The notes: generated from the letters alone by a model not told the origin. A stretch of DNA of 39,511 nucleotides from Nemertoderma westbladi (GCA_032718475.1 JAUCBJ010001908.1:1-39511), one strand, 5' to 3'; positions 23,901 through 34,639 are shown, counted from the first letter of the stretch. Numbers and translations: made by a program.

Positions 23901-26900
23901 ATTATGTGGCTAACTAATATTGTGCTAACAACTGAATTACAGTGTAATCAAATTATATAACAAGGTGTAACCAATATTGGAGAGTGTGTATATTATGTGG
24001 CTAACTAATATTGTGCTAACAACTGAACTACAGTGTAATCAAATTATATAACAAGGTGTAACCAATATTGGTGAGTGTTTATATTATGTGGCTAACTAAT
24101 ATTGTGCTAACAACTGAACTACAGTGTAATCAAATTATATAACAAGGTGTAACCAATATTGGTGAGTGTTTATATTATGTGGCTAACTAATATTGTGCTA
24201 ACAACTGAACTACAGCGTAATCAAATTATATAACAAGGTGTAACCAATATTGGTGAGTGTGTATATTATGTGGCTAACTAATATTCTGCTAACTGAACTA
24301 TAGTTTAATCAATTATGTGATATAACAAGGTGTAACCAATATTTGCGAGTGTCTATATTTTCTGGCTAACTAATATTGTGCTAACAACTGAACTACAGTG
24401 TAATCAAATTATATAACAAGGTGTAACCAATATTTGCGAGTGTCTATATTTTCTGGCTAACTAATATTGTGCTAACAACTGAACTACAGTGTAATCAAAT
24501 TATATAACAAGGTGTAACCAATATTTGCGAGTGTCTATATTTTCTGGCTAACTAATATTGTGCTAACAACTGAACTACAGCGTAATCAAATTATATAACA
24601 AGGTGTAACCAATATTGGTGAGTGTGTATATTATGTGGCTAACTAATATTGTGCTAACAACTGAACTACAGTGTAATCAAATTATATAACAAGGTGTAAC
24701 CAATATTGGTGAGTGTGTATATTATGTGGCTAACTAATATTGTGCTAACAACTGAACTACAGTGTAATCAAATTATATAACAAGGTGTAACCAATATTGG
24801 TGAGTGTGTATATTATGTGGCTAACTAATATTGTGCTAACAACTGAATTACAGTGTAATCAAATTATATAACAAGGTGTAACCAATATTGGTGAGTGTTT
24901 ATATTATGTGGCTAACTAATATTGTGCTAACAACTGAACTACAGCGTAATCAAATTATATAACAAGGTGTAACCAATATTGGTGAGTGTGTATATTATGT
25001 GGCTAACTAATATTCTGCTAACTGAACTATAGTTTAATCAATTATGTGATATAACAAGGTGTAACCAATATTTGCGAGTGTCTATATTTTCTGGCTAACT
25101 AATATTGTGCTAACAACTGAACTACAGTGTAATCAAATTATATAACAAGGTGTAACCAATATTTGCGAGTGTCTATATTTTCTGGCTAACTAATATTGTG
25201 CTAACAACTGAACTACAGCGTAATCAAATTATATAACAAGGTGTAACCAATATTGGTGAGTGTGTATATTATGTGGCTAACTAATATTGTGCTAACAACT
25301 GAACTACAGTGTAATCAAATTATATAACAAGGTGTAACCAATATTGGTGAGTGTGTATATTATGTGGCTAACTAATATTGTGCTAACAACTGAACTACAG
25401 TGTAATCAAATTATATAACAAGGTGTAACCAATATTGGTGAGTGTGTATATTATGTGGCTAACTAATATTGTGCTAACAACTGAACTACAGTGTAATCAA
25501 ATTATATAACAAGGTGTAACCAATATTGGTGAGTGTTTATATTATGTGGCTAACTAATATTGTGCTAACAACTGAATTACAGTGTAATCAAATTATATAA
25601 CAAGGTGTAACCAATATTGGTGAGTGTGTATATTATGTGGCTAACTAATATTGTGCTAACAACTGAATTACAGTGTAATCAAATTATATAACAAGGTGTA
25701 ACCAATATTGGTGAGTGTGTATATTATGTGGCTAACTAATATTGTGCTAACAACTGAACTACAGTGTAATCAAATTATATAACAAGGTGTAACCAATATT
25801 GGTGAGTGTTTATATTATGTGGCTAACTAATATTGTGCTAACAACTGAATTACAGTGTAATCAAATTATATAACAAGGTGTAACCAATATTGGTGAGTGT
25901 GTATATTATGTGGCTAACTAATATTGTGCTAACAACTGAATTACAGTGTAATCAAATTATATAACAAGGTGTAACCAATATTGGTGAGTGTTTATATTAT
26001 GTGGCTAACTAATATTGTGCTAACAACTGAACTACAGCGTAATCAAATTATATAACAAGGTGTAACCAATATTGGTGAGTGTGTATATTATGTGGCTAAC
26101 TAATATTCTGCTAACTGAACTATAGTTTAATCAATTATGTGATATAACAAGGTGTAACCAATATTTGCGAGTGTCTATATTTTCTGGCTAACTAATATTG
26201 TGCTAACAACTGAACTACAGTGTAATCAAATTATATAACAAGGTGTAACCAATATTTGCGAGTGTCTATATTTTCTGGCTAACTAATATTGTGCTAACAA
26301 CTGAACTACAGCGTAATCAAATTATATAACAAGGTGTAACCAATATTGGTGAGTGTGTATATTATGTGGCTAACTAATATTGTGCTAACAACTGAACTAC
26401 AGTGTAATCAAATTATATAACAAGGTGTAACCAATATTGGTGAGTGTGTATATTATGTGGCTAACTAATATTGTGCTAACAACTGAACTACAGTGTAATC
26501 AAATTATATAACAAGGTGTAACCAATATTGGTGAGTGTGTATATTATGTGGCTAACTAATATTGTGCTAACAACTGAACTACAGTGTAATCAAATTATAT
26601 AACAAGGTGTAACCAATATTGGTGAGTGTTTATATTATGTGGCTAACTAATATTGTGCTAACAACTGAATTACAGTGTAATCAAATTATATAACAAGGTG
26701 TAACCAATATTGGTGAGTGTGTATATTTTCTGGCTAACTAATATTGTGCTACCAACTGAACTACAGCGTAATCAAATTATATAACAAGGTGTAACCAATA
26801 TTGGAGAGTGTGTATATTATGTGGCTAACTAATATTGTGCTAACAACTGAATTACAGTGTAATCAAATTATATAACAAGGTGTAACCAATATTGGTGAGT

Positions 26901-28470
26901 GTGTATATTTTCTGGCTAACTAATATTGTGCTACCAACTGAACTACAGCGTAATCAAATTATATAACAAGGTGTAACCAATATTGGTGAGTGTGTATATT
27001 TTCTGGCTAACTAATATTGTGCTACCAACTGAACTACAGCGTAATCAAATTATATAACAAGGTGTAACCAATATTGGTGAGTGTGTATATTTTCTGGCTA
27101 ACTAATATTGTGCTACCAACTGAACTACAGCGTAATCAAATTATATAACAAGGTGTAACCAATATTGGTGAGTGTGTATATTATGTGGCTAACTAATATT
27201 GTGCTAACAACTGAATTACAGTGTAATCAAATTATATAACAAGGTGTAACCAATATTGGTGAGTGTGTATATTATCGGGCTAACTAATATTGTGCTAACA
27301 ACTGAACTACAGCGTAATCAAATTATATAACAAGGTGTAACCAATATTGGTGAGTGTGTATATTATGTGGCTAACTAATATTGTGCTAACAACTGAATTA
27401 CAGTGTAATCAAATTATATAACAAGGTGTAACCAATATTGGTGAGTGTGTATAGTATGTGGCTAACTAATATTCTGCTAACTGAACTATAGTTTAATCAA
27501 TTATGTGATATAACAAGGTGTAACCAATATTTGCGAGTGTCTATATTTTCTGGCTAACTAATATTGTGCTACCAACTGAACTACAGCGTAATCAAATTAT
27601 ATAACAAGGTGTAACCAATATTGGTGAGTGTTTATATTATGTGGCTAACTAATATTGTGCTAACAACTGAATTACAGTGTAATCAAATTATATAACAAGG
27701 TGTAACCAATATTGGAGAGTGTGTATATTATGTGGCTAACTAATATTGTGCTAACAACTGAACTACAGTGTAATCAAATTATATAACAAGGTGTAACCAA
27801 TATTGGTGAGTGTTTATATTATGTGGCTAACTAATATTGTGCTAACAACTGAACTACAGTGTAATCAAATTATATAACAAGGTGTAACCAATATTGGTGA
27901 GTGTTTATATTATGTGGCTAACTAATATTGTGCTAACAACTGAATTACAGTGTAATCAAATTATATAACAAGGTGTAACCAATATTGGAGAGTGTGTATA
28001 TTATGTGGCTAACTAATATTGTGCTAACAACTGAACTACAGTGTAATCAAATTATATAACAAGGTGTAACCAATATTGGTGAGTGTTTATATTATGTGGC
28101 TAACTAATATTGTGCTAACAACTGAACTACAGTGTAATCAAATTATATAACAAGGTGTAACCAATATTGGTGAGTGTGTATATTATGTGGCTAACTAATA
28201 TTGTGCTAACAACTGAACTACAGTGTAATCAAATTATATAACAAGGTGTAACCAATATTGGTGAGTGTGTATAGTATGTGGCTAACTAATATTGTGCTAA
28301 CAACTGAACTACAGCGCAATCAATTATATAACAAGGTGTAACCAATATTGGTGAGTGTGTATATTTTCTGGCTAACTAATATTGTGCTAACTGAACTATA
28401 GTTTAATCAATTATGTGATATAACAAGGTGTAACCAATATTTGCGAGTGTGTATATTATCGGGCTAACTA
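17914..28470 (+). repeat. 91-bp satellite array, right part, with higher-order repeats
   Basis: About 116 further monomers of the same satellite, ending where gggctaacta turns into catttgtgtc. A deletion variant (gctaactgaactcagtg with atgataagg) is present at 18103 and 18735, and also at 11891 left of the retrotransposon. The marker variant ctgctaactgaactatag occurs at 20641, 21279, 22372, 23739, 24286, 25015, 26108 and 27474. The spacings of 1093 and then about 1367 recur, which exposes long nested duplications. No open frame. Confidence 0.97.
20521..27945 (+). repeat. Tandem duplication of a ~3.7-kb (about 41-monomer) satellite block
   Basis: The block from about 20521 to 24190 is repeated at about 24165 to 27940. 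Marker variants sit at a constant offset of 3736 bases (21279/25015 and 22372/26108), then 3735 (23739/27474), because of one extra C near 23382. Near the left edge the offset is 3645, since one 91-bp unit differs in number. All sampled positions match. A shorter 1093-bp (12-unit) repeat is nested within each copy. Confidence 0.8.
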
Positions 28471-29480
28471 CATTTGTGTCTGTTAGTGCAGCGCAGTGCA
28501 GCATCCCACTTTCTTTCATTAATTCTACAAACAGAATAACTGATAATTCTCATACCTACGAGGATAGGAATGTTGCATTAATTTTGCTATATTGCGATGT
28601 GCAATATTGCGATGTGCAATATTGCTTAATTAATATTGCATAATATATTGCACCACATTTAGTTGTCATACAGGCTTTCATTATACTACTATTGGTCGTT
28701 GTTAGCACACTAGTTGTATTCTAGAAATTATAGTCTTTCAATCAAGCCAATATATTGCTTTTATACAGACTTCATTAATGAATGTACAGAAGCCGCAATT
28801 TAAACATTAGTTATTACCCTGTTAGGGGAATTGATGTGTGGTGTGCAATACTAGCGGTCATTTATTGAACTGGTTGTGTTAGCACAATTAAATCGGTGTT
28901 AGTACTGACTGTCGCGCGAAAAACGTAAATGTGTTGGTATTAGGATAATATACGATTTACAGAAGTAGGTGTATGTATTGGTGTAGGGGGGTGTGTGTTG
29001 GTGTGTCGGAAGCCATAATTGTCGGAAGCCAAGATATAACTAGCCATAGTATAATTATAATTGTTCGCTAAGATGGCTTGCAGCTTTTGCTGCACGAAGG
29101 CCGTAACTTGTGTTACTCACTACTTACTATATTACTGAATAAAAAAATCGATTTGTTGCTATCTTTGCTTGAATTTTTGGTTTAAATACTGAATGCAAAA
29201 AAACAATTTGCATAAAACAAGATTTCGTTGCAAAAATTACGTAAATAATATTTTTTCAATCCAATAAAACACTATTGTTGTTTGCCACGGTTCTGGGCCA
29301 GTAAATTCTCAAAATGATGGCAATTTTGGAATAGAAATCCAAAATATCTGATGACTAATAATCTCTGATCCGGTACCACAATATAAAATATAATGTCCAT
29401 TATTGATCTGCAATAATACTTAAGTCAAGAAGCCGCCACTTCATTGATTTCGCATACCGGGGGATTCTCTGCAAGAATGC
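28471..29480. other. Non-genic DNA right of the satellite
   Basis: AT-rich, with no convincing frame. A small tandem duplication, gcgatgtgcaatatt, occurs twice near 28595-28622. The frame open at 28449-28643 starts in the satellite and runs through this repeat, so it is not credible as a gene. Confidence 0.5.
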
Positions 29481-29556
29481 GCGCGCTAATATAATTTTTT
29501 TTTGTTTACCCCTTCGGATTCAACTATTATCATTGATTAGTGCGCCATATGGCGTT
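29481..29556 (+). repeat. Short dispersed repeat with GCGC ends (copy 1)
   Basis: About 76 bases nearly identical to 32161-32236: gcgcgctaatat, a T run, gtttaccccttcgga, then attgattagtgcgccatatgg. The ends gcgcgctaat and attagtgcgc form a 9-of-10 inverted repeat. It may be a tiny MITE. The right edge contains the palindrome cgccatatggcg. Confidence 0.6.
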
Positions 29557-29776
29557 TTGGCTATGCAGTCGCGAAGGTTTCAAGCGCCTGAGGGCCAATT
29601 TGAAATTTTCACCCCCCCCCCCCCCCCCCCATAAAAAATTCAACAATTATTTAAAAAAAGTATTATTATAAATCATATATATTGTACAGGATAACACAAT
29701 ATTAAAGTAACGAACAAACAATTAAAAGCAATTAAAAATCGCACCGCCAAGGAATAGCAAGAATGCCACCACCAAA

Positions 29777-30125
29777 TCAATAATTATCTGGTAAGTCAGA
29801 CCCACGCAGACCAGCTCCGTCCCCGAACCCGAGACACCTCCAGGACCGCCGACCCCCACGCAAACTCAGGGAGTTGGCGCGGAGGAGCGCGAACTGAAGC
29901 CGCCTCCGAACTCCCCCAAGAACGCAAGCAAGGCCACGTTCCCGCATCCCCTGCCGCCGGGCAACGAGGGTCTCAGCGAGGTGGCGGATCAGGATCTCTG
30001 CCTCCTTGCACCACACCCCGTCGGTGGTACCTACTAGGGGGGTGAAGGAGATCCTCCTGTCCTCGCACACCGCGCTATAATGGACCTTCTTGGCGCGAAC
30101 CCGTTGTTCTAGAATGGAGTCTACG
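29777..30125 (-). pseudogene. C-terminal remnant of a retroelement (LINE-like) ORF
   Basis: On the minus strand an open stretch reads RAKKVHYSAVCEDRRISF, then TPLVGTTDGVWCKEA, then an R/L/A-rich helix-like tail (LIRHLAETLVARR ... RRRLQFALLRANS). This layout (basic stretch, YxxxC, F-x-P-hydrophobic, a G-x-W box, then EA, then a leucine/arginine-rich tail ending in an RxNA-like motif) is the one I associate with the extreme C-terminus of many non-LTR or related retroelement polyproteins. It is much more GC-rich than its surroundings, as expected of an inserted fragment. RT catalytic motifs are absent, so it is a dead fragment. The N-terminal 30 residues of the open frame (up to about 30223) look unrelated. 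The assignment rests on pattern memory and not on a strict motif. Confidence 0.5.
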
Positions 30126-30229
30126 GACCGGTTGGAATAAGAGCGGTTAAAAAAATAATTAAATTTGGTTCTAAAATACAGTACAGACCACCAGAAAACG
30201 CAGATTTGTACAATTGTGAACACATTTTA

Positions 30230-31140
30230 TCAAATGTGTACCAGTGTAATGTAATGTTGTTGAACGGGACAATTGAACATAATTGAACATAATTGAATTG
30301 GCAACAACCAAAATTTTTTCGCCAAAGGATACAATTGAATACTTTTGAAACGCTTAGTAATCTGGAAACTCTCTGTAGTTTGCCGCGAACTGTCACTCAC
30401 TGCAGCTGGAAATGCGATAAGGATTTTGTTTACCTTTATAGTGTGCGGTTAATAGTGTCTAGTAGGCAGGCCTATAGTTAGTGATGTTAAGGCATCTTCT
30501 GGTGTTTCTCTGTGCCCTCTCGGTGTCAGACTAATGGCGCGACATCTCCCTGCACTAAATTAATTATTCAATGGTCTAGGCTCCTCCATCCATATACCCA
30601 TCCACTCCATGAACATTAACAGTGTGCGGTTAGTAGTGTCTATATACACTCCATGAACCTCCATGTGGTCTTGTATGTAGTTCTCTCTCTACCAATACAG
30701 CCCATGTCCACAATGTTACGCCCTGGGGGCTCTCTCATCTACCTGATATCAGACATACAGGCGCACCGCACACTAAGCCTTTGTCGGTCCCAGCAAGTTA
30801 GCCTCCTGCTGTGTGATCTAGAAGATATATCGCCATAACCTGCCAATCAGATGACTTGAACAAATGTGTTCACATGTGATCACATTGGATGAAATCTGCT
30901 TTTTCTGGTGGCCTGTACTGTAATATAATAATTAGGTTATATACATAACATACACTGTACAATAAGAAACATAACACAGTAACTTAACTACTATGTAAAG
31001 GAACTATGTAAACCAATGAGATAAAAAGTACAACGCGTTTATTAAATCCTCCAAATTCGCGGGAAATTCAATCTCAGATACAGTACGTACGAGAGAAAGG
31101 GATTGAAAAATACAAGATAAGTTAATATGGTCCACAGAGA
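30230..31140. other. Non-genic stretch, short duplications only
   Basis: No recognisable gene. The block gtgtgcggttaatagtgtct (about 30439) recurs with one change near 30622, and actccatgaac occurs twice (near 30604 and 30646). These look like remnants of a local duplication. The small open frames here have no recognisable features. Confidence 0.4.
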
Positions 31141-31355
31141 CAGGGGGGAAACTGGACGCAAATCCCATCTTGGCGAATCAATATTCTACAGGCTACAGTG
31201 GCACGTTTTTTAAACAAAACAATAAACTAAACACAATAGAACAGGTTACGGTTTTATTTTTGAGAGTAATCAACTGTTATTTGCGTACAATTTCCCCTGG
31301 AGAGGGATGAATTTGTATTGCGTCAAGCCCCAACCCCCCCCCCCCCCCCCCCCCC
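31141..31355 (+). mobile_element. MITE-like element with G/C-homopolymer ends (copy 3)
   Basis: It starts with GGGGGG and tggacgcaaatcccatct. It contains aacaggttac and gtaatcaactgttatttgcg, and ends with attgcgtcaagccccaa followed by 22 C (31334-31355). The two ends are inverted relatives (G-run + ggacgcaaatccc against a gcgtcaagcccc + C-run). It is a relative of 1285-1510 and of the reverse fragment at 5578-5665. Confidence 0.55.
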
Positions 31356-31763
31356 TGGGTCCATAAGGCACACCCTGCAGCTCCGCGCCCCCTCCCCTGC
31401 ACTAGAAGGATCCTGGCTAGTGGCTGGCTATTACTGTACTATGGGAACATATTTGAGGAAGTTTTTAGTTAGCATATCTGCGGCTACCGCGGCTTACTGT
31501 ATATTGGATTCCCCCTAAATTGGGTTTTATTTAGGAGCCCTGTGTTGGAAATACACCACTTCCGGGGAAAAAATTCCTTCGTGAAAAAATTACTTATACA
31601 GTAGGCCTACTTCCTGATTAAAAATTGTGCTCCAATTTTTACATACAAAATTCGGACGGCTGATAACAAAATTTGTCCACAATCTTCCTCTGTGTTTTTT
31701 CGCCCCCTTCGCAGCTGCGCCCGGGGGCATGGCCCCCCTCAGCCCCCCTCGCTACTCCACTGA
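31356..31763. other. Non-genic stretch
   Basis: Moderately GC-rich, with a few short frames but no recognised motif. Nothing further is supported. Confidence 0.35.
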
Positions 31764-31895
31764 CTATGAAAGATTTAATATAATTATATTATTAGTACTG
31801 TACAGCTGCTATTATAATTATATGATGTTAGACAACCACGACTGCTATTATGGCTGATCAGACTGTCAGATAGTTACGATTATTTTTTATTCGCC
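31764..31895 (+). repeat. Copy of the sequence found immediately upstream of IPPK
   Basis: tatgaaagatttaatataat (31764 onward) recurs at 32245. gctattatggctgatcagac, with the bases after it (through gtcagata and gattatttttt), recurs at about 34654-34697, just before the IPPK start. The two halves are contiguous here but separated by 2.37 kb in the second locus. This copy therefore represents the uninterrupted form. Confidence 0.65.
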
Positions 31896-32040
31896 ACTAA
31901 TAGAATGCCGCCCCAAATTAGATGATTTAACACCAAAATAAATTATTTTTAGTTCGTTTCTTTTTTTAAATTAATTTGTGGTTCCATAGAACTATTATAC
32001 TGTGTATAAAAATATTTTTGTTCTTCGAATTCAATTTACT

Positions 32041-32160
32041 TTGTGATTATGGTGCCAGTACAGTATAACTTATATTGCTTTATTGCTATATTTTATTTCT
32101 TTATTGTGTTCTTGAAATGTTCTGAAATTTTATTAATAAAAGAGAATGAATGAATGAATG
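32041..32160 (+). repeat. Probable LINE 3' end with (GAAT)n tail
   Basis: A gaaatgttctgaaattttat block, then taataaaagagaatgaatgaatgaatg. An AATAAA followed by a short tetranucleotide tail is typical of CR1/Jockey-like LINE ends. No coding remnant is attached. Confidence 0.45.
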
Positions 32161-32236
32161 GCGCGCTAATATAAATTTTTTTTGTTTACCCCTTCGGAAC
32201 CAACTATTATCATTGATTAGTGCGCCATATGGCGGC
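32161..32236 (+). repeat. Short dispersed repeat with GCGC ends (copy 2)
   Basis: Nearly identical to 29481-29556, with a few substitutions. It starts directly after the LINE-like tail. Confidence 0.6.
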
Positions 32237-32270
32237 GTCTTGGGTATGAAAGATTTAATATAATTATACT

Positions 32271-33282
32271 AGAGACGGGCCTAGCGGCCCGTGAAGCAAG
32301 TCGTAGGAGTCAGTAGAGACGGGCCTAGCGGCCCGTGAAGCAAGTCGTAGGAGTCAGTAGAGACGGGCCTAGCGGCCCGTGAAGCAAGTCGTAGGAGACA
32401 GTAGAGACGGGCCTAGCGGCCCGTGAAGCAAGTCGTAGGAGTCAGTAGAGACGGGCCTAGCGGCCCGTGAAGCAAGTCGTAGGAGTCAGTAGAGACGGGC
32501 CTAGCGGCCCGTGAAGCAAGTCGTAGGAGTCAGTAGAGACGGGCCTAGCGGCCCGTGAAGCAAGTCGTAGGAGTCAGTAGAGACGGGCCTAGCGGCCCGT
32601 GAAGCAAGTCGTAGGAGTCAGTAGAGACGGGCCTAGCGGCCCGTGAAGCAAGTCGTAGGAGTCAGTAGAGACGGGCCTAGCGGCCCGTGAAGCAAGTCGT
32701 AGGAGTCAGTAGAGACGGGCCTAGCGGCCCGTGAAGCAAGTCGTAGGAGACAGTAGAGACGGGCCTAGCGGCCCGTGAAGCAAGTCGTAGGAGTCAGTAG
32801 AGACGGGCCTAGCGGCCCGTGAAGCAAGTCGTAGGAGTCAGTAGAGACGGGCCTAGCGGCCCGTGAAGCAAGTCGTAGGAGTCAGTAGAGACGGGCCTAG
32901 CGGCCCGTGAAGCAAGTCGTAGGAGTCAGTAGAGACGGGCCTAGCGGCCCGTGAAGCAAGTCGTAGGAGTCAGTAGAGACGGGCCTAGCGGCCCGTGAAG
33001 CAAGTCGTAGGAGTCAGTAGAGACGGGCCTAGCGGCCCGTGAAGCAAGTCGTAGGAGACAGTAGAGACGGGCCTAGCGGCCCGTGAAGCAAGTCGTAGGA
33101 GTCAGTAGAGACGGGCCTAGCGGCCCGTGAAGCAAGTCGTAGGAGACAGTAGAGACGGGCCTAGCGGCCCGTGAAGCAAGTCGTAGGAGTCAGTAGAGAC
33201 GGGCCTAGCGGCCCGTGAAGCAAGTCGTAGGAGACACTAGAGACGGGCCTAGCGGCCCGTGAAGCAAGTCGTAGGAGTCAGT
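32271..33282 (+). repeat. 44-bp hairpin minisatellite, 23 units
   Basis: Exactly 23 units of 44 bp without an indel (1012 bp). Each carries ACGGGCCTAGCGGCCCGT, a 7-bp stem with a TAGC loop, followed by gaagcaagtcgtaggag and tcagt. The only variation seen is agtca against agaca in a few units, plus a change next to the last unit. The near-perfect identity implies recent amplification or strong homogenisation. Confidence 0.95.
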
Positions 33283-33742
33283 ACGAGTCAAGTAAACGCT
33301 TTTTGTTCTGTCTGATAATAAATTAGTGTGAGGGTAGTCCCGGTGGTGTGCGATAAATTTTCTAGACAACTTCAAACTATAATTATTATGTTGTAATCAT
33401 CTAATGAATTATAAAAGCTGTTGTGATTATAGAAGATAGAGAGCAGTTAGCGAAATTATTATTTTGTTTTATCGGATAGAGTAGTCGGAGTCTCAGAGAG
33501 GAGTCGAGGTGTCAATTGATTAATAATAATAACAGCAGTTGTCATGAATTCAATACAATCGCGCACAAGAAGTGATAAGACAAATTCGTTCTTATTTTTG
33601 TAATAAATAAAACAAGTTGAGATGTTTCAATGTAAACCGCGATTAACAGTTTACTTTGTTCAATGTAAACCACGATATTAATTAAATACAACAATTATAA
33701 TATTATTATAACAGATTTTTATATTTCAAACTATAATGTTAT
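33283..33742. other. AT-rich non-coding part of the insertion
   Basis: No gene seen. The 29-bp block gttgagatgtttcaatgtaa... at 33616-33644 recurs with two changes at 34442-34470, and a partial copy (caatgtaaaccacgat) lies at about 33661. Confidence 0.45.
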
Positions 33743-34014
33743 CCAAGGTTCCACCTTGGTGTAGTGGTTGCATTGAATTCAGATCTCCTGTAGGTCGTGG
33801 GTTCGATCCTCACATGGGCCAGGGCAGTTTTCGTTTCGGCACGAATGCTTTAAAGGGACCAACCAGGGCGCATATCTGCCTTGCATCCTTAAATGGTAGC
33901 TAAATGAGTACTTAGAGTTTCCTCTGGGGAGTATCGTTCTGGGGGGACCGCACTGGGAAAAAGTCGTCAGACTTTGCGCGTAATCCCTGGCCTAGCGGCC
34001 GAAGAAAAAAAAAA
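33743..34014 (+). mobile_element. tRNA-derived SINE
   Basis: A tRNA-like head has box A TGGTGTAGTGG (33757-33767) and box B GGTTCGATCC (33800-33809) at normal spacing for an internal RNA polymerase III promoter. About 200 bp of unrelated body follow, ending in tggcctagcggccgaag and a short A-rich tail (to about 34014). The head lacks a convincing acceptor stem. The host LINE partner is unknown. The body end shares ggcctagcggcc with the 44-bp minisatellite. Confidence 0.75.
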
Positions 34015-34639
34015 GGCCTTTTTTTACTTTATGGAGAATCATTATGTGGCTGAGTAAACATTCAGCCTTATAAGCATACACCCTCCACAGTATTAACGTT
34101 GGCACAAAGATTTTAAAATAAAACAATAATTAGATGAGCGCCCAGTACAATCAATAGTAGCCAACACACTGTGTAACGAACAGACATTTAGCTTGCACGC
34201 CAATTAATTAACATAGCAAGGATGCATTGGGAAGAGTTATTCAGCTGAGACTGTAATAGCCAGCTAAACCAGTTAATGTTTTGTTTGATTAATGTCTGGG
34301 TTGTAGAGTAGAGTGATAATACTTGGCACAGAAAGTACTTGTCAGTTGCCCTTCCTATTGAATGCATTTTACCAGGCCATCTCTATACATTTTTCATGAG
34401 TGCCTGCTGGTGTTTTTATCATTGCGCCTATGACAATTTTCGTTGAGGTGTTTCAATTTAAACCGCGATTTCACAAGTACCCATACAGCCAAAGAAATCT
34501 ATATTCATGGTCCATGCAAAATTTCATCAAAATCGTTAGAGCCGTTTTTGCTCTAAGTCAGTAGTCAGTTGTCAGTAGTCAGTCTGTCAGTAGCCAGTAG
34601 CTTTTTTTCTTACAGTAATCAAGTCTTTAGACTTGCTAA
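34015..34639. other. Non-coding end of the insertion with RTE-like 3' motif
   Basis: Contains catgcaaaatttcatcaaaa with tcgttagagccgtttttg next (34513-34550), a motif seen near the 3' ends of RTE-type LINEs and their SINEs. A short gtcagta-rich stretch follows (34556-34600) that echoes the gtcagtag of the minisatellite, then the terminal hairpin. No gene. Confidence 0.45.

Larger units (their letters stand above)
32269..34639 (+). mobile_element. 2.37-kb insertion between A and T, Helitron-like features
   Basis: Comparison with the uninterrupted copy at 31764-31895 places an insertion between A32268 and T34640, with no target duplication. The inserted DNA starts with the 44-bp minisatellite and ends with the perfect hairpin CAAGTCT-TT-AGACTTG (34620-34635) followed by CTAA (34636-34639). 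Insertion into AT, a 3' hairpin, a CTRR end and an internal minisatellite are features of non-autonomous Helitron or Helentron elements. Against this, the 5' end reads CTAGAG and not TC, the hairpin abuts CTAA without the usual gap, and no Rep/helicase is present. The interior includes a SINE, a pair of 29-bp repeats and an RTE-like motif. Confidence 0.45.

Noticed and set aside
28449-28643. Small protein gene at the satellite edge
   Set aside because: It begins inside a satellite monomer and ends in a tandem duplication (gcgatgtgcaatatt), with no recognisable protein feature.
32271-33282. CRISPR array
   Set aside because: Units are contiguous 44-bp copies with no variable spacers, in a eukaryotic setting without cas genes. 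It is a minisatellite.
33757-33825. Functional tRNA gene
   Set aside because: Box A and box B are good, but the acceptor stem does not close convincingly and the head continues into a SINE body with an A-rich tail.
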